NCBI GenBank assembly: GCA_944332215.1 | Contig: CALVJP010000020.1 | Coordinates: forward strand, 1-41,522 | Length of the DNA stretch: 41,522 bases | Direction of reading: 5' to 3' | Source of the DNA: an uncultured Bacilli bacterium | GTDB taxonomy: Bacteria; Bacillota_I; Bacilli_A; RF39; UBA660 | In this document: one piece after another, positions 1 through 8,547 of the stretch | Layout: each line of letters begins with the position of its first letter | Numbering within the stretch: the first letter of the stretch is position 1 | Notes under the pieces: model-generated | Told to the model about the DNA's origin: nothing | Seen by the model: only the letters and a program-made list of their open reading frames with translations | Databases searched by the model: none | Program-made: the position numbers and the translations under genes

Positions 1-254
1 AAAAAATAAATAATATAATATATAAAAATAAATTTATTTAATAAATAATTTTTTATTTAAAAAAAAAATAAAATTTTTTTTTTTTTTTTTTTTTTTGAGT
101 TAAAATGATTTTAATAAAAATAAGAAAGGTGAATATTCATTAAACGACGATAAGCAGAGGTTAATTTAAACCAAAAGTATAAAAAAATGAAGTATAATAA
201 AAAAGTAGAATAAAAAAGCTAAAATAATTCCAAAATGAAGTAAGGGTGAAAACA
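1..254. other. AT-only upstream region with a 23-base T tract
   Basis: No gene is visible here. The first hundred bases are almost purely A and T, and positions 74-96 are an unbroken run of 23 T. The rest is the upstream region of the first gene, with a GGGTGA ribosome binding site at 244-249. No clear TTGACA/TATAAT pair can be set with confidence in such AT-rich sequence. Confidence 0.6.
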
Positions 255-1586
255 ATGGGAGAGCAAAAAAGAAAAATCATCATAATATCATTAGTAGGTT
301 TGTTATTAATTATGGCTGCAGGTTATGCCGCTTTTAGTAGTGTTTTAAATATTCAAGGAACAACTAATATATCCAGTAATTGGGATATTAAAATAACTAA
401 TGTAACAAGTAAAGATATTGTTGGAAGTGCCAGTAATCAAGAGGAGCCAAGTTGGGAAAATTTAACAGCCACATTTAATACTAATTTAGTAAGTCCTGGA
501 GATAGTATTACTTATGAAATAACTGTAAGTAATGAGGGAACATTAAATGCTAAGTTAGATAAAATAACTTTAAGTGATACGAAAAACCCAGCTATAAAGT
601 TTGAAACATCAGGTTTAACTGAAGGTGATATATTAAATGCGGGAAGTAATACGACTTTAAATGTTAAAGTAAGTTATGATATTAATGTAAGTAGTGATCC
701 TGTAAATAAAGTAGGTGAATTAACTGTAACTTTAGATTATAGTCAAGCCAGTAGTAGTACCCCAAGTGGAGGTGTTCTTGCTTTAACTAAAATAAGCGCA
801 TTAGTAGAAAGTAATCCCGAAGAAATATATACTGATGATAAAGGGAATATCCGATATTATGGAACTAATCCAAATAACTATGTAGAGTTTAATAACGAGT
901 TATGGAGGATTATTGGCATAGTTGATGATAAAGTAAAAATCGTCAGAAATGAATTATTAACACCAGTAGAAACCGATAATGGAGTAACCATAGGAATCAG
1001 TGACGGATTTTATTGGAATTATGTGCAGCAAGAAGGAAAGAATCTTAATAACTGGGAAGGAAGTACCTTGCAAACATATTTAAATGGAACATACTATAAC
1101 AGTATAGACCAAGCCTCACAGGCTATGATAGAAGAAAGTACATTCTACTTAGGCGGGCCAACTACAGCATTCACAGCAAGTGGATATTATGATGCAGAAA
1201 GAAGTGACAGTGTATATGGTAGCAATCCGGTAAGTACAGTCCAAAAAATAGGCCTAATATACCCAAGTGATTATGGGTATGCAACAGCAGGAGGAAGTAC
1301 TATCAGTCAAGAAGCATGTTTAGCAATGTCACTAGCTAGTTGGAGTAGTTCAAGGTTTTCTGATTGTAGGAATAATGATTATTTGTATAATAGTAGTGAT
1401 TATGAATGGCTACAGAACCCCATTGCCAGTAATAGCACCTTTGCATCCTATGTGCACAATACGGGCGGTGTCAACAGCACCGGCGGCGACAGTGCGAATG
1501 GCGCGCGGCCAGCCTTATATCTAACATCTGAAACTAAAATTGTAAACGGAGTAGGGACATCATCTGATCCATTTATACTGGGGTAA
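255..1586 (+). CDS. Secreted protein with SipW/TasA-type N-terminus and C-terminal surface domain
   Basis: Two modules are visible. Residues 1-35 form a basic stretch plus hydrophobic segment ending in GYAAFSS, the signature of SipW-dependent TasA/camelysin-like signal peptides. A beta-rich TasA-like region with the typical SPGDSITYEI stretch follows to about residue 160. From about residue 190 there is a second domain, starting at a GTNPNNYVEFNNELWRI motif and ending in GARPALYL. That second domain is also the C-terminal part of the next gene. The protein is probably exported and displayed on the surface. The start at 255 is preferred over the in-frame GTG at 246, because GGGTGA lies at the right distance from this ATG and would overlap the GTG. 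A GC-rich patch (1455-1512) lies near the 3' end. Function is unknown; the SipW dependence is inferred from the signal, and the sipW-like gene lies about 29 kb away in this window. Confidence 0.8.
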   Translation: MGEQKRKIIIISLVGLLLIMAAGYAAFSSVLNIQGTTNISSNWDIKITNVTSKDIVGSASNQEEPSWENLTATFNTNLVSPGDSITYEITVSNEGTLNAKLDKITLSDTKNPAIKFETSGLTEGDILNAGSNTTLNVKVSYDINVSSDPVNKVGELTVTLDYSQASSSTPSGGVLALTKISALVESNPEEIYTDDKGNIRYYGTNPNNYVEFNNELWRIIGIVDDKVKIVRNELLTPVETDNGVTIGISDGFYWNYVQQEGKNLNNWEGSTLQTYLNGTYYNSIDQASQAMIEESTFYLGGPTTAFTASGYYDAERSDSVYGSNPVSTVQKIGLIYPSDYGYATAGGSTISQEACLAMSLASWSSSRFSDCRNNDYLYNSSDYEWLQNPIASNSTFASYVHNTGGVNSTGGDSANGARPALYLTSETKIVNGVGTSSDPFILG

Positions 1587-1689
1587 AATGATAAAGCTCG
1601 CGATCAGCAAGAATTTTAATAACAAAAAACAAATTAATAGATAATAAACAATTTTTATCATAATTGAAATACTAAATAATATAAAAACT

Positions 1690-1727
1690 AAAATGATTTT
1701 AGAAATTTAACATCTAAAGTCATTTTT
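1690..1727 (+). terminator. Rho-independent terminator
   Basis: An imperfect hairpin pairs AAAATGA with TCATTTT, with inner TTTTAGA pairing TCTAAA, followed by a T-rich tail. It lies 100 bases after the preceding stop codon and probably ends that transcript. Confidence 0.5.
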
Positions 1728-1856
1728 ATTATTTAAAAAATTTTATCTAAAACAACAAGCTTTCAATTGAAATTTAAAGGATAATATATAAAGGTATTGC
1801 ATTGACTTTAGAAGATAAATAATTTATAATTTAAAAAGAAAGGTAAGGTTGATTTG

Positions 1857-2876
1857 ATGACAAAAAAAGGGTTTACATTAGTCGAATTAATTGCCGTGAT
1901 AGTTATTTTAGCCCTCATAGCTTTAGTTGTTTTTCCCGCAATCAATTCAATTATTAGAAATTCCAAAGAAAAAGCTTATGAAGCTCAAATCGCAACAATA
2001 GTAAAAGCCGCTAAAGAATATTATTATGATAACACCGATAAATTACCAGATGAAGTCGAGGGAGCAACTGATAGCGTAAGCGTTTCCACTTTACTTAGCA
2101 ACGGTTATATTTCCGAAGATGATATTAAAGACCCAAGAAACACCAGCACCGTATTATCAGGTATCGTCAAAGTTACCTTTACCTCTAATCAATATGTTTA
2201 CGAATATACCGAAAATAATAATGAAGAAACCATCGGAGGCTATCTATATGAAAACGCCAGTAGCCAAGCTAATTTGAAAGCCAATAAAGGCATCTATAAA
2301 GGGAGTAATCCAGATAACTATTTACAATATAACGGTCGTCTATGGCGAATCATGAAAATTAACAGTGATAATAGTCTCAAAATTGTCGCCAATGAAGCAA
2401 CCACCAAATTAGCATGGAATGATAGTGGTAATGCCAAATTTAGCAACGCCAGCATTAATACATATTTAAATAATACATTCTATAATGCTCTTACCAATAA
2501 AGAAAATGTCCAGTCAGTTAGTTGGTGCACCGGAAATCTGGACAATGCCTGCGGAGAAACCTATACAGCCAACATTGGCTTAATTAGCACGGATGATTAT
2601 GCATTAGCTTCAAACGCCTTAGGCTGTAATAAAAACGAGGCTGTGTGTCAAAACGGCAATTATTTAGCTAATTATTCAGTCAGTAATGGAGCTGAATATA
2701 CCATGAATCATAATGATTTGGGCGATAAAATATATACCATTAATAACGGCCTTTTAGATGGAACAAGTTATGCCATGAATGAAGCATTAAATATAAGACC
2801 TGTGCTCACCTTAAAAGCCGGTGCTAAAATCACCGCTGGTGATGGAAAAGCCACAAATCCATATATCGTCAGTTAA
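1857..2876 (+). CDS. Type IV pilin-like protein with C-terminal surface domain
   Basis: The N-terminus reads KKGFTLVELIAVIVILALIA, a textbook prepilin cleavage and methylation motif (G before F, Glu at +5 of the mature protein) followed by the hydrophobic pilin helix. An amphipathic helical stretch follows to about residue 60. From about residue 145 the protein carries the same domain as the previous gene: GSNPDNYLQYNGRLWRI near its start, a GLISTDDY motif in the middle and IRPVLTLK near the end. It would need a prepilin peptidase and a type IV pilus or pseudopilus machine, none of which is in this window. The start is set at ATG 1857 rather than TTG 1854 because of the AAGG-type binding site just upstream. 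Codon use is richer in GCC and ACC than in the previous gene, so the two copies of the domain diverged some time ago. The ligand or role is unknown. Confidence 0.8.
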   Translation: MTKKGFTLVELIAVIVILALIALVVFPAINSIIRNSKEKAYEAQIATIVKAAKEYYYDNTDKLPDEVEGATDSVSVSTLLSNGYISEDDIKDPRNTSTVLSGIVKVTFTSNQYVYEYTENNNEETIGGYLYENASSQANLKANKGIYKGSNPDNYLQYNGRLWRIMKINSDNSLKIVANEATTKLAWNDSGNAKFSNASINTYLNNTFYNALTNKENVQSVSWCTGNLDNACGETYTANIGLISTDDYALASNALGCNKNEAVCQNGNYLANYSVSNGAEYTMNHNDLGDKIYTINNGLLDGTSYAMNEALNIRPVLTLKAGAKITAGDGKATNPYIVS

Positions 2877-2931
2877 TCATTGAAAATAGTGGATAAATAT
2901 AGTATAATATTTAAAGTATCGAGGTGATAGA

Positions 2932-3408
2932 ATGAAAGGTATCGAAAAATTTTTCCACACTCATAAAAAAAGTTGGATAATCGGAATAGTAATTGTTATT
3001 GTATTACTTTTAATCTTTTTTACCATTTTCTTTATTATTCCATCATTTGGAGATAATAATTACGGAAGTAGATTAGATGGCATCGAAGATCATAAAGTTT
3101 CCAGTAATTCAGTAAAAGAAATTAAAGAAAACGTTTCCAATCAAGAAGGCGTAACAGAAGTAAAATACCATCAAGAAGGGCGAATTTTAAATTTTGAAAT
3201 TACAGTTGATGAAAACGTTAGCTTAGATAAAGCCAAAGAATATGCCAATACCGTTTTAGAAGGCATTAGTAAGAAAAACTTAAAATATTACGATGTGCAA
3301 GTATTTTTAAAATCAACTGAAAACCGTAGCGAATTTCCAACAGCTGGATATAAACATAAAACCGCTGATGCGCTAGTGTGGGCAAATGTAGGTGAGGAAA
3401 GTGACTAA
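2932..3408 (+). CDS. Small membrane-anchored protein of unknown function
   Basis: 158 residues with one strong transmembrane segment at about 15-37 and a predicted extracytoplasmic domain of about 120 residues (alternating helix and strand, no recognised motif, no cysteines). GAGGTGAT sits properly before the ATG. The end overlaps the start of the next gene by 8 bases if that gene starts at GTG 3401, which implies translational coupling. The pairing suggests a partner or accessory subunit of the neighbouring sensor-like protein, but that is inference. I do not recognise the family. Confidence 0.75.
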   Translation: MKGIEKFFHTHKKSWIIGIVIVIVLLLIFFTIFFIIPSFGDNNYGSRLDGIEDHKVSSNSVKEIKENVSNQEGVTEVKYHQEGRILNFEITVDENVSLDKAKEYANTVLEGISKKNLKYYDVQVFLKSTENRSEFPTAGYKHKTADALVWANVGEESD

Positions 3409-5431
3409 AAAAAGATGGCTAATAGCCTTAATCATTGTAATATTATTAAGCACCGGTGGGGCCATTTTCTACTTTACAAAGGAAGATAAAAATACCGCTT
3501 TAACCGTAACCGAAAAAAAGTGGATTGAAGATCATAAAAATAACTTAATCGATTTAGCAATTCCTAGTGATGTCCCCGTTTTAAGCAGTAATGGCGAAGG
3601 TTTAATTTTTGATTTTTTAGAGGCTTTAGAAAAAAATACTGGATTAGAATTTAATAAATTATCATATACCAGTGCTGAAGAGCCTAAAAGTAGTTATGAA
3701 ATTGTTGTTACTGAAAGACCAAGTGCTAATGATATTTTAATATATCAAGACAATTATGCTTTAGTGACCAAAACCAAAAGATTATATGGCGACGTGAGTG
3801 AGATTCAAAATATTGTCGTTGGTGTTTTAGAAGATGATATGACCAAAATCAGCAAATATTTAGATGGCAGTCGAGACGTTACTTATAAAGCCTATAAAGA
3901 TGTGCCCTCAATGGTCAAAGATATAGAAAGCGATAATCTTGATGCTGTGGCAATTCCCCGTTTAGCCTATTTAGATGAAATTATTAAGAATGAAAACTTA
4001 AATTTGGCTTATAATATTACTGATTATACCCAAGATTATGTATTAAAATTAGGCGGAACAGACCGTTTAAATAAAATTTTAATTAAATATTATGACAAAT
4101 GGAAAAATGATAATTTCGAAACATCTTTCAATAAAAATTTAGTCGAAAATTATTTTACCATCAATGAAGTTGATGAGAAAGATCAAGTCAAATTTCGTAG
4201 TAAACGCTATAACTATGGTTTTGTTTTAAATACCCCATTTGATATTACGACCAAAGATGGACTTCGCGGATTTAATTATACTTTCTTAAATAGTTTCGCC
4301 AAAGCTACCAATATCGAATTTAATTATAAAAAATATTCCTCAATCGATAGTTTGGTCAAAGATTTTGAAGCGAATAAATTAGATATTATCTTTGACTATC
4401 AAGCTCAAGATAAATATAATATGGATGTTTATAGGTCAAATTCCATTTATAATGAACAAGTTGTCATTATTGCCGATCAAAAAACAGATTTAGTTATTAA
4501 CTCAGTTAATTCACTAACTGATCAAACTGTTTTAACCATTAAGGATAGTAAAATTGAAAATTATCTTAAAACTCATGGCGTGAAAACAAAAACCTTTAAT
4601 AATGTTGAAGCTTTAGTAAATAGTTTGGGTGAAAATGACTTAGCCGCCCTTGACTATTATACTTATGATTGTTATGTCCGTAGTGATTTAAAAACTTTTA
4701 AAAATTTGTATTTGTTTAAATTAGATACCGATTATGATTTCATTAGTAGAGATATTTCAGCTAATAAAACCTTTAATGAATTATTTGATTTTTATATTTC
4801 ATTTATAAATAGTAAGCAAATGATGAATAATAGTTATAAAGAGTTATTAAATTACAATAATAGTAATATGCTCCTAAAAAGTTTACTCACCATTTTCAGT
4901 GCAGTTTTACTAGTGTTAGTAGGTATCATTGTTGGTAAATACATCAAACGTCGTAAAGATCATAATGCCAAATTATCAAAAACCGATAAACTTCGTTATA
5001 TTGATACCTTAACGTCACTTAAAAACCGGAATTATTTAAATGATAATATTCCAAAATGGGATAGTAGTGGCGTGTATCCCCAAGCAATTATTATTGTTGA
5101 TTTGAATAATATTGCCTATATCAACGATAATTTCGGCCATGCTGAAGGCGATAAAGTCATTGTTGAAGGTGCCGGTATTTTAATTAATAACCAACTTGAA
5201 GGCAGTGAAATTATGCGTACCAATGGTAATGAATTTTTAGTCTTTATGGCCGAATATGACGAAAAAGCTGTAGTAACTTATATCCGTAAACTCCATAAAG
5301 AACTTAAAAAACTTTCCCATGGTTTTGGCGCGGCAATTGGTTACAGTATGATCATGGATGAAATAAAAACCGTGGATGATGCCATTAATGAAGCCACTTT
5401 AGATATGCGCAATAACAAAGAAGATAAATAA
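3401..5431 (+). CDS. Tandem periplasmic-binding-domain protein with degenerate GGDEF
   Basis: Order of parts: an N-terminal membrane anchor (residues about 5-25); two solute-binding-protein family 3-like (Venus flytrap) domains, the first opening with a TVTEKKWIEDHK stretch typical of BvgS/EvgS-like sensors; a second transmembrane helix at about 490-512; and a C-terminal GGDEF-like domain. In that domain the DLNNIAYINDNFGHAEGD helix region is well kept, but the active-site signature reads NGNEF (DNA 5222-5236) instead of GGDEF, so diguanylate cyclase activity is doubtful. Substrate or GTP binding without catalysis, or a scaffold role, is possible. The start at GTG 3401 is preferred because AGGTGAGG precedes it; GTG 3392 has no binding site. 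It is probably co-transcribed with the small membrane gene before it and the YihY gene after it. Confidence 0.8.
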   Translation: MTKKRWLIALIIVILLSTGGAIFYFTKEDKNTALTVTEKKWIEDHKNNLIDLAIPSDVPVLSSNGEGLIFDFLEALEKNTGLEFNKLSYTSAEEPKSSYEIVVTERPSANDILIYQDNYALVTKTKRLYGDVSEIQNIVVGVLEDDMTKISKYLDGSRDVTYKAYKDVPSMVKDIESDNLDAVAIPRLAYLDEIIKNENLNLAYNITDYTQDYVLKLGGTDRLNKILIKYYDKWKNDNFETSFNKNLVENYFTINEVDEKDQVKFRSKRYNYGFVLNTPFDITTKDGLRGFNYTFLNSFAKATNIEFNYKKYSSIDSLVKDFEANKLDIIFDYQAQDKYNMDVYRSNSIYNEQVVIIADQKTDLVINSVNSLTDQTVLTIKDSKIENYLKTHGVKTKTFNNVEALVNSLGENDLAALDYYTYDCYVRSDLKTFKNLYLFKLDTDYDFISRDISANKTFNELFDFYISFINSKQMMNNSYKELLNYNNSNMLLKSLLTIFSAVLLVLVGIIVGKYIKRRKDHNAKLSKTDKLRYIDTLTSLKNRNYLNDNIPKWDSSGVYPQAIIIVDLNNIAYINDNFGHAEGDKVIVEGAGILINNQLEGSEIMRTNGNEFLVFMAEYDEKAVVTYIRKLHKELKKLSHGFGAAIGYSMIMDEIKTVDDAINEATLDMRNNKEDK

Positions 5432-5451
5432 TAAAGAAAGAGGCTAGGAGT

Positions 5452-6291
5452 ATGAAAAAATTTATCAAAAAAATCTTTGATATTTTCATGAAACCAGAAA
5501 TGATGATTTTGCCAGGACAACTAGCCTTTTTTATCATCTTAGCGATTTTTCCGATGTTAACCGTTATTGGTTATGTCGGATCAAATATCTCGCTTTTTTC
5601 TAATTCTTTCATTTCCTTAATTAATAATATTGTACCCGAAGATATTTCTAAAGTTTTAGTCCCCTTTATGACCGAAAGTCAAATTACAGGCAATATTGCT
5701 TTCTTTATGATTGTTGGTTTTTATTTAATTTCCAATGGGACTAATTCTTTAATTATTACTTCTAATGAGTTATTTGGAATTAAACATGATCCCTTTTTAA
5801 AACGAAGAATAAAAGCCTTTTTTATGATAATACTATTAATGGCCTTATTTATTTTCAATGTTTTAGTTTTAGCTTATGGTAACGTAATTGCTAAAGAAAT
5901 CATTAATTTAGAAATTTTTGCTGGCGTTAGCGACAAATTATATACTGTATTTGTGCTATTAAAGTGGCCAATCGCTTTTGCTTGTATTTTTTGGGTAATT
6001 AAACTTTTATACGCTTTAGCACCCGATGCCAGCATTCCTAGTAAATATATGAACAAGGGAGCTTTGTTTACAACCTTAGGGTGGATTATTACAACCGCTA
6101 TTTATTCATTTTATATTAGTAATTTTGCCAACTATAAAATGTTTTATGGCGGAATTTCCACCATTATTGTTATGATGATTTGGATTTATTTTCTGTCTTA
6201 TATTTTAGTTATGGGAATTGCAATTAATTCTACGGAATATGAAAGTGAAAAAAAGATGCATAAAAAACTAGATAGTTCACAAGTTAATTAA
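5452..6291 (+). CDS. YihY/virulence factor BrkB family membrane protein
   Basis: 279 residues with about six hydrophobic segments. The N-terminal QLAFFIILAIFPMLTVIGY region and the late FYGGISTIIVMMIWIYF region match the YihY/BrkB family (once called RNase BN in error). The length is normal for the family. Members are inner-membrane proteins of unknown biochemical role. AGGAG lies 5 bases before the ATG, and the gene follows the GGDEF-like gene after only 20 bases, so the two are likely in one transcript. Confidence 0.9.
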   Translation: MKKFIKKIFDIFMKPEMMILPGQLAFFIILAIFPMLTVIGYVGSNISLFSNSFISLINNIVPEDISKVLVPFMTESQITGNIAFFMIVGFYLISNGTNSLIITSNELFGIKHDPFLKRRIKAFFMIILLMALFIFNVLVLAYGNVIAKEIINLEIFAGVSDKLYTVFVLLKWPIAFACIFWVIKLLYALAPDASIPSKYMNKGALFTTLGWIITTAIYSFYISNFANYKMFYGGISTIIVMMIWIYFLSYILVMGIAINSTEYESEKKMHKKLDSSQVN

Positions 6292-6444
6292 TGGGATACA
6301 TATTTTATTACCTGTATGTATCTTACCTTGCAGACTACTAGTACTTGACATGGGTTTAACGGTGAACCACAGAAGTATTATTGGTAATAATCTCCTTACT
6401 TTTGACTAGTTAAATAGTAAAGTGGTGAAAAACCACTTTTTTTT
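6292..6444 (+). ncRNA. Candidate structured RNA, possible pseudoknot, ending in a terminator
   Basis: The space between two genes is full of complementary segments. Hairpin 1 pairs GATACATA (6295-6302) with TATGTATC (6315-6322). Its 12-base loop contains TTATTACC (6305-6312), which is an exact 8-base complement of GGTAATAA (6383-6390). Between them, hairpin 2 pairs AGTACTT (6340-6346) with AAGTATT (6373-6379), with an inner GGTTT/GAACC stem (6353-6357 with 6364-6368). A strong rho-independent terminator closes the unit. This could be an attenuating leader, a stand-alone RNA or a structured 3' UTR. It does not match any riboswitch, 6S or SRP consensus I know. No clear promoter was found, so the 5' end is a guess. 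Confidence 0.45.
6419..6444 (+). terminator. Strong rho-independent terminator
   Basis: AAAGTGGT (6419-6426), loop GAAAA, ACCACTTT (6432-6439) and a run of eight T. It lies after the yihY-like gene and before the LtaS-like gene, which has its own TATAAT at 6460-6465. Confidence 0.85.
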
Positions 6445-6489
6445 GCCCCTAAAAAATGATATAATGAATAATATAAACCGAGGTGAATT

Positions 6490-8547
6490 ATGAACAATAA
6501 GTTAAAAGGTGCTGGTAAACGAGCCAAAGAATTTTTCAAAAAATTTGGCCATGGCACGAAGTATTTCTTCAAACATAATGTATTATTTATTACGTTTGTA
6601 TTAACAGTATTTATTGAAGCTTTCATGCTTAGAGCTTTTACGGTAAAAAATTTCACAGCTATTAGTCCAGTTTTAGCTGATTTAGCGGTTACCCTTTTAG
6701 TAGCGGCTTTTGGTTATTTAATTAAAGCTAAAAATCGTTTTAAATATTACATGACATGGGCTATTATTTTTACACTAATATGCGTGATTAATTCAGCCTA
6801 TTATAGTAATTATGTATCCTTCACATCGTTTTCTCTTTTAGCAACGTCGGTGCAAATTTTTGGAGTTAGTGATGCTATAAATACCATTGTTGAGTTAAAA
6901 GATTTTAGTTATATTTTGGGCCCAATTATTTTAATTTTAATTAATAAACGCTACCGCACAACTAGTTATTTTGATAGTATTAGGACCAAAGAAAAATCGA
7001 GAGTAGCTTTTTTAAAAACTTTACTTGCAGGGGCTATTGTCTTAGGCTTTTTCTTATCGACTTTAACAGGTACGGATATTAGCCGCTTATATAAACAGTG
7101 GAATCGTGAGTATGTCGTGATGAAATTTGGTATTTATATTTATCAAGGTAATGATCTAGTTGCAAGTTTAAAACCACAGATAAGTCCATTATTTGGTTAT
7201 GATAAAGCAGCTAAAGAAGTACGCGAGTATTATGAAGAATATCCGGCTAAAGCAAATTCTAACAAATATACTGATAAATATAAAGGCAAAAATGTCATTG
7301 TCATTCATGCCGAAAGTATTCAAAATTTCTTATTGTCGACAGAAATAAATGGTCAAGAAGTGACACCCAATTTAAATAGATTAGCTAAGGAAGGATTATA
7401 TTTCTCAAACTTTTATGCCCAAGAGAGTGTAGGAACTAGTAGTGATAGTGAATTTACTTTTAATACCTCTTTATTGCCAGCTAGTAATGGGACCGTGTTT
7501 GTCAGTTATTGGGATAGAGAATATGTATCAACGCCTAAATTATTAAAAGAACAAGGTTATTACACCTTTAGCATGCATGCTAATAAAGGAAATTTCTGGA
7601 ATCGGGAAGTCATGCATAAACAATTAGGTTACGATAAGTTTTACAATTATAAAACGGATTATGAAATTAATGATGAAGATGTGATTGGTTTAGGCTTAAA
7701 TGATAAATCATTCTTTAAACAATCTACCGGGAAAATCAAAGAAATTGATGCGAAGTATGATAACTGGTATGGTGTAACTATAATGCTGACCAATCATACA
7801 CCATTTACTGGTCTAGGTGATACTACAGACCTTGATTTAACTTATAAATATATAAAAACCAATGAAGAAACTGGGCAACAAGAAGAAGTTGTAAATGATT
7901 ATTTAAGTGGCACAACTTTAGGTGATTATTTTACTTCAGCTCATTATGCCGATGAGGCGATCGGAGAGTTTATTAAAGAGTTAGATGAAGCAGGTTTATT
8001 AGATGATACTATTATTGTAATTTATGGGGACCATGATGCGAAGATTAAACGTGCGGAATATGATTATTATTACAATTATGATCCAGCGACAGATTCTAAA
8101 TTAGATAAGGATGACCCTAATTATCAAGAATTTACAAAGTATGATTACGAAATAAATCGTAAAGTACCATTTATTATTTGGACGAAAGATAACCAAGAAC
8201 GAAAAGAAATAACCTCAGTTATGGGGATGTATGATGTTTTACCAACTTTAGGTAATATGTTAGGTATTCATAGTGATTATGCTTTAGGACATGATATTTT
8301 TAGCACCGATGAAAACTTTGTCGTATTTCCAAATGGTAACTGGATTACCGATAAGATGTACTATGATAGTCAAAGCGACGAGGGAATCTTATTAGATGAA
8401 AATGCTGTTATTGGAGCAGATTATATTGAAAAAATTAGTAAACGAGCTGAAAGAGAAGTATCAGTGTCTAATGATATTATTGTTCATGATTTAATTAAAA
8501 AAGAACGTGAAAGTGATAAAGTATTAAAGGAGAGTAAAAATGGCTAA
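6490..8547 (+). CDS. ltaS: LtaS-like lipoteichoic acid synthase (sulfatase-fold)
   Basis: 685 residues. The N-terminal 230 hold about five transmembrane segments; the C-terminal part is an extracellular alkaline phosphatase/sulfatase-fold domain. Catalytic features are visible: metal-binding Glu in HAESIQN (about E275), nucleophile Thr in VGTSSDSEF (T316), the W-R pair in NFWNREVMHKQLGY, and the metal site GDHD (D514-H515). This is the layout of glycerol-phosphate polymerases that build lipoteichoic acid from phosphatidylglycerol at the outer face of the membrane. A phosphoethanolamine-transferase-like or LTA-primase role cannot be excluded. GAGGTGAA precedes the ATG. The next gene overlaps it by 8 bases, so that membrane protein may assist it. 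Confidence 0.87.
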   Translation: MNNKLKGAGKRAKEFFKKFGHGTKYFFKHNVLFITFVLTVFIEAFMLRAFTVKNFTAISPVLADLAVTLLVAAFGYLIKAKNRFKYYMTWAIIFTLICVINSAYYSNYVSFTSFSLLATSVQIFGVSDAINTIVELKDFSYILGPIILILINKRYRTTSYFDSIRTKEKSRVAFLKTLLAGAIVLGFFLSTLTGTDISRLYKQWNREYVVMKFGIYIYQGNDLVASLKPQISPLFGYDKAAKEVREYYEEYPAKANSNKYTDKYKGKNVIVIHAESIQNFLLSTEINGQEVTPNLNRLAKEGLYFSNFYAQESVGTSSDSEFTFNTSLLPASNGTVFVSYWDREYVSTPKLLKEQGYYTFSMHANKGNFWNREVMHKQLGYDKFYNYKTDYEINDEDVIGLGLNDKSFFKQSTGKIKEIDAKYDNWYGVTIMLTNHTPFTGLGDTTDLDLTYKYIKTNEETGQQEEVVNDYLSGTTLGDYFTSAHYADEAIGEFIKELDEAGLLDDTIIVIYGDHDAKIKRAEYDYYYNYDPATDSKLDKDDPNYQEFTKYDYEINRKVPFIIWTKDNQERKEITSVMGMYDVLPTLGNMLGIHSDYALGHDIFSTDENFVVFPNGNWITDKMYYDSQSDEGILLDENAVIGADYIEKISKRAEREVSVSNDIIVHDLIKKERESDKVLKESKNG

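Noticed and set aside
255-1586. A complete diversity-generating retroelement
   Set aside because: Only a GC-rich loop near the end of a lectin-like domain suggests it. No reverse transcriptase, accessory gene or template repeat was seen in the window.
6292-6444. 6S RNA, SRP RNA, tmRNA or a known riboswitch
   Set aside because: None of the consensus elements known to me (for example the SRP GGAAG loop, the T-box sequence, purine or SAM core motifs) is present, and the length does not fit 6S or tmRNA.
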